From NCBI RefSeq assembly GCF_003732665.1, contig NZ_MOBP01000014.1, forward strand, positions 1 through 56,082: a stretch of DNA of 56,082 bases. The letters run 5' to 3'. The translations under genes and the position numbers were made by a program. Source of the DNA: Pseudomonas frederiksbergensis. GTDB lineage: Bacteria; Pseudomonadota; Gammaproteobacteria; Pseudomonadales; Pseudomonadaceae. Shown piece after piece: positions 53,209 to 56,082 of the stretch (position 1 is the first letter of the stretch; each line of letters begins with the position of its first letter). The notes beneath the pieces were generated by a model. The model was not told where the DNA came from, did no database searches, and saw nothing but the letters and a program-made list of their open reading frames with translations.

Positions 53209-54816
53209 ATGACATACGACTACATCATCGCTGGCGCAGGCGCCGCAGGCTGCATCCTCGCCAACCGGCTCTCGGCTTCGGGTAAACACACGGTGCTGCT
53301 GCTGGAAGCGGGCGGCAAGGACAGTTCCTTGTGGTTCAAGATCCCGGTCGGCTTCGCCAAAATGTATTACAACCCGACCTTCAACTGGATGTACTACAGC
53401 CAGCCGCAGAAACAGCTCAACAACCGCGAAATCTACGCCCCGCGCGGCAAGGTCCAGGGCGGTTCGGGTTCGATCAATGCGATGGTCTACGTCCGTGGCC
53501 AGGCCCATGACTTCGACGACTGGGCGGCCAACGGCAACGATGGCTGGGGTTTCAAGGACGTGCTGCCGTACTTCCGCAAACTGGAAAACCATCCCCTGGG
53601 CGACAGCGAATACCACGGTGGCAGCGGCCCGATCAGCATCACCCCGATGAAAGGCCAGACCCACCCGATCTGCGACGTGTTCCTCAAGGGTTGCGACGAA
53701 CTCGGCTACCCCCACAGCGACGATTTCAACGGCCCGAAATTCGAAGGCTCGGGCATCTACGACGTCAACACCAAGGACGGCCAGCGCAGCTCCAGCAGCT
53801 TCGCGCACCTGCACCCGGCCCTGAGCCGGCCGAACCTGACGGTCGAGCATTACGCCCTGGTCGACCGCGTATTGTTCGACGGCGAGCGGGCCACCGGTAT
53901 TTCCGTAACCCAACACGGCGTGGTCCGCACCTTCACGGCGCGCAAGGAAGTGATCCTCTGCGCCGGTGCCGTGGACACGCCCAAGATCCTGCAATTGTCC
54001 GGCGTCGCCGATCAGAAGCTGTTGGCCAGGCACCAGATTCCCGTGGTCAAGCACCTGCCGGCGGTGGGGCAGAACCTGCAGGATCACCTGTGCGCCAGCT
54101 ATTACTACAAGGCCAATATCCCGACCCTCAACGATCAGCTCGGTTCGCTGTTCGGCCAGTTCAAACTCGGCCTCAAATACCTGCTGACCCGCAAAGGTGC
54201 GCTGGCGATGAGCGTCAATCAGGCCGGAGGCTTTTTCCGTGGCGATGAGACCCAGGCCAATCCAAACCTGCAGTTGTACTTCAACCCGTTGTCGTACCAG
54301 ATTCCAAAAAACAACAAGGCCAGCCTCAAGCCTGAGCCGTATTCAGGCTTCCTGCTGTGCTTCAATCCGTGCCGGCCCACCAGCCGCGGGCATATCGAAA
54401 TCGCCTCGAAAAATCCCCGTGACGCGGCGCTGATCGACCCCAATTACCTGAGCACGCAAAAGGACATCGACGAAGTGATCCAGGGCAGTCGCTTGATGCG
54501 CAAGATCATGCAGGCGCCGGCGCTCAAGAGCATCACCGTTGAAGAGGTGTTGCCGGGGCCGGTGGTCGAAAGCGACGAACAAATGTTGCAGTACTTTCGC
54601 GAAAACAGCGGCTCGATTTATCACCTGTGCGGCTCGTGCGCCATGGGCTCGGACGTTCAGCGGTCGGTGGTCGACAAGCGGCTCAAGGTCCATGGTCTTG
54701 ACGGTTTGCGCATCGTCGATGCCTCGATTTTCCCCAATGTAACCAGCGGCAATACCCACGCCGCGGTATTGATGGTGGCGGAGAAGGGCGCCGATCTGAT
54801 CCTGCAGGACGCCTGA
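53209..54816 (+). CDS. GMC family oxidoreductase (choline/alcohol dehydrogenase type)
   Basis: A 535-aa FAD enzyme. The dinucleotide motif is DYIIAGAGAAGCILANRLSA (Gly9, Gly11, Gly14). KVQGGSGSINAMVYVRGQ is GMC signature 1 and CAGAVDTPKILQLSGV signature 2. The catalytic pair is His472 in SIYHLCGSCAMG and His517 in TSGNTHAAVLM. It oxidises primary alcohols or sugars to aldehydes or lactones. With the AldA-like enzyme it could convert an alcohol to an acid for the enolase-family enzyme. No signal peptide. Confidence 0.88.
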   Translation: MTYDYIIAGAGAAGCILANRLSASGKHTVLLLEAGGKDSSLWFKIPVGFAKMYYNPTFNWMYYSQPQKQLNNREIYAPRGKVQGGSGSINAMVYVRGQAHDFDDWAANGNDGWGFKDVLPYFRKLENHPLGDSEYHGGSGPISITPMKGQTHPICDVFLKGCDELGYPHSDDFNGPKFEGSGIYDVNTKDGQRSSSSFAHLHPALSRPNLTVEHYALVDRVLFDGERATGISVTQHGVVRTFTARKEVILCAGAVDTPKILQLSGVADQKLLARHQIPVVKHLPAVGQNLQDHLCASYYYKANIPTLNDQLGSLFGQFKLGLKYLLTRKGALAMSVNQAGGFFRGDETQANPNLQLYFNPLSYQIPKNNKASLKPEPYSGFLLCFNPCRPTSRGHIEIASKNPRDAALIDPNYLSTQKDIDEVIQGSRLMRKIMQAPALKSITVEEVLPGPVVESDEQMLQYFRENSGSIYHLCGSCAMGSDVQRSVVDKRLKVHGLDGLRIVDASIFPNVTSGNTHAAVLMVAEKGADLILQDA

Positions 54817-54929
54817 TTTCAACTCTGGCTGTATCAAAAATGAATTTCCGCCCAGTCCGCCGTTCATACCTGATAGGTGGCGGATTTGAGCTGCAAAATC
54901 ATTGGGTGCAATCAGGGAGTGGGACGGTC

Positions 54930-55340
54930 ATGAATCAAAAACAAGGGGCGGACGAGTCGTTACCTGGCGGCTTGATTCTGGTGGTTGAAGATGACCCGCT
55001 GATTCTGGAATTCCTCTGCGAAATTCTTCGGGACGAAGGCTTTGTCGTGCAGCCGCAAATCAGCGCCGACGCGGCTGTGCAGTATCTGGAAGAACATGCG
55101 GGCGAGGTACAGATGTTGCTGACGGACATCACCATGCCCGGGCAGCGCAATGGCGCAGACCTGGCCAACGAGTTCGGCGACCGCTGGCCGGACAAGCCGA
55201 TCATGATCATGTCTGGCTTCGAAACTCCGGAAAGTTCGGGGGTGCGGCATCACGTGTCCTTTATCAAGAAACCCTGGGCGTTGGGGCAGTTGATTGATTG
55301 CGTGGAAGGGGCTTTGAAATCCCAGCGGCCGCTGGCGTAA
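54930..55340 (+). CDS. Stand-alone response-regulator receiver domain protein
   Basis: A 136-aa protein consisting only of a CheY-like receiver. LVVEDDPLILEFLCEIL holds the acidic pocket, LLTDITMPG the phospho-acceptor Asp, IMSGFETP the Thr/Ser position and FIKKPWALGQLI the invariant Lys. No output domain; no kinase nearby. AGGGAG precedes ATG 54930. Its partner kinase must be encoded elsewhere. Confidence 0.88.
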   Translation: MNQKQGADESLPGGLILVVEDDPLILEFLCEILRDEGFVVQPQISADAAVQYLEEHAGEVQMLLTDITMPGQRNGADLANEFGDRWPDKPIMIMSGFETPESSGVRHHVSFIKKPWALGQLIDCVEGALKSQRPLA

Positions 55341-55402
55341 CTGATTGGCGATGGTACATTGCCTGACACACCGCCTGGCCCCTTGCGATAGGAAGCTGTC
55401 TT

Positions 55403-56071
55403 TTGCCTGCTCAGACCTCCGTTTTCAATACGTCATACCGCGCTTTTCTGTTCGACATGGACGGCACCGTCCTCAACTCCATCGCCGCCGCCGAGCGTAT
55501 CTGGACGGCGTGGGCGTTGCGTCACGGGCTGGATGTCGAGACATTCCTGCCGACGATTCACGGCGCCCGAGCCATCGACACGATCAATCGCCAAGGCTTG
55601 CCGGGGCTCGATGCCGAGGCTGAAGCGAGGTTTATCACCGAGGCGGAAATCGAGGATGTGCAAGGGATTGTCGAGGTGGCCGGCGCTGCCCGTTTTCTGA
55701 ATTCGTTACCTGCCGATCAGTGGGCGATTGTGACCTCGGCGCCGAGGGCCTTGGCCTTGCGGCGGATGGCAGCGGCAGGGATTCCCGAACCTTCGGTGAT
55801 GGTGACGGCTGAGGATGTGAAGGCGGGCAAGCCTGATCCGGCGGGTTATCGCCTGGCGGCGCAGCGGTTGGGCCTGGAAGTGACGCAGTGTCTGATTTTT
55901 GAAGATGCCGCCGTGGGGATTCAAGCGGCGGAAGCGGCGGAAGCCGATCTGCTGGTGATGACCTCGACCCATGAGCATCCGATTGAGACGCCGCACGCCA
56001 CGATGGCGGATTACGACTCGGTCGAAGTCCGGGCTGACAGCGATGGCCGGATTCGCCTGCAAGTCCTGTAG
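55403..56071 (+). CDS. HAD superfamily hydrolase (sugar-phosphatase type)
   Basis: A 222-aa phosphatase. Motif I is FLFDMDGTVLNS (nucleophile Asp18, Asp20), motif II VTSAPRAL, motif III AGKPDPAGY and motif IV LIFEDAAVGIQAAEAA. The cap is the helical type of the beta-phosphoglucomutase/2-deoxyglucose-6-phosphatase group. The start must be TTG 55403 (AGGAAG upstream), because the first ATG is inside motif I. Substrate unknown; a small sugar phosphate is likely. Lies 62 nt after the receiver gene. Confidence 0.85.
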   Translation: MPAQTSVFNTSYRAFLFDMDGTVLNSIAAAERIWTAWALRHGLDVETFLPTIHGARAIDTINRQGLPGLDAEAEARFITEAEIEDVQGIVEVAGAARFLNSLPADQWAIVTSAPRALALRRMAAAGIPEPSVMVTAEDVKAGKPDPAGYRLAAQRLGLEVTQCLIFEDAAVGIQAAEAAEADLLVMTSTHEHPIETPHATMADYDSVEVRADSDGRIRLQVL

Positions 56072-56082
56072 TCACCATCGAT

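Overview
The window looks like chromosomal DNA of a Pseudomonas of the P. fluorescens group. It is GC-rich with Pseudomonas-type codon use. It is full of short palindromic REP elements of the form TGTGGGAGCGGGCTTGCTCG, and it has a soil-bacterium mix of LysR/TetR regulators, MFS and ABC transporters and oxidoreductases. I see no rRNA, tRNA, phage, insertion sequence or CRISPR array. I count 22 REP doublets (REPINs), 2 inside-out REP pairs and 2 single REPs. They lie between genes throughout and form two tandem arrays (8626-9257 and 11932-12565).

Layout. 0-8 kb: TetR with a divergent alpha/beta hydrolase, a MATE exporter, a glyoxalase-like protein, an amidase with a divergent LysR, and an unusual GIY-YIG-like protein. 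8-16 kb: a YceI-like periplasmic protein, REP array 1, a winged-helix/TolB-like protein convergent with an unrecognised 245-aa protein, a DUF3592 membrane protein, REP array 2, and a Gfo/Idh/MocA oxidoreductase divergent from an MFS exporter with its LysR neighbour. 16-28 kb: a 1133-aa secreted multicopper oxidase, an acetyltransferase, a hotdog protein and TetR sharing a striking 51-bp dyad, a second TetR divergent from a quinone reductase, a P1-family aminopeptidase, a polyamine-type binding protein divergent from a LuxR-type regulator, and an RlmI-like methyltransferase.

28-30 kb: a cytochrome b, a molybdopterin oxidoreductase and a methionine-rich MXKDX repeat peptide. This resembles the YedY1/YedZ1/MrpX hypochlorite-scavenging arrangement. 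30-35 kb: a formaldehyde-activating-enzyme homologue, an aldo/keto reductase, an aldehyde dehydrogenase and an MFS transporter, which looks like an aldehyde-handling operon. 35-47 kb: a leftward cluster of a 2-oxoglutarate/Fe(II) oxygenase, a DddP-like M24 enzyme, a complete Dpp-type ABC importer with fused ATPases and a porin. A divergent LysR and an MFS carrier flank it. This looks like an uptake-and-breakdown system for an unidentified small molecule.

47-56 kb: a LysR followed by a rightward operon of AldA-like dehydrogenase, MFS carrier, enolase-superfamily enzyme and GMC oxidoreductase, probably for a sugar or polyol derivative. Then come a stand-alone receiver protein and a HAD phosphatase.

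The most interesting points are the Met-rich peptide/Moco reductase unit, a Fae homologue in a genus not known to make methanopterin, the DddP-like enzyme that keeps all metal ligands but lacks the proposed catalytic base, and the two REPIN arrays that share spacer sequence.
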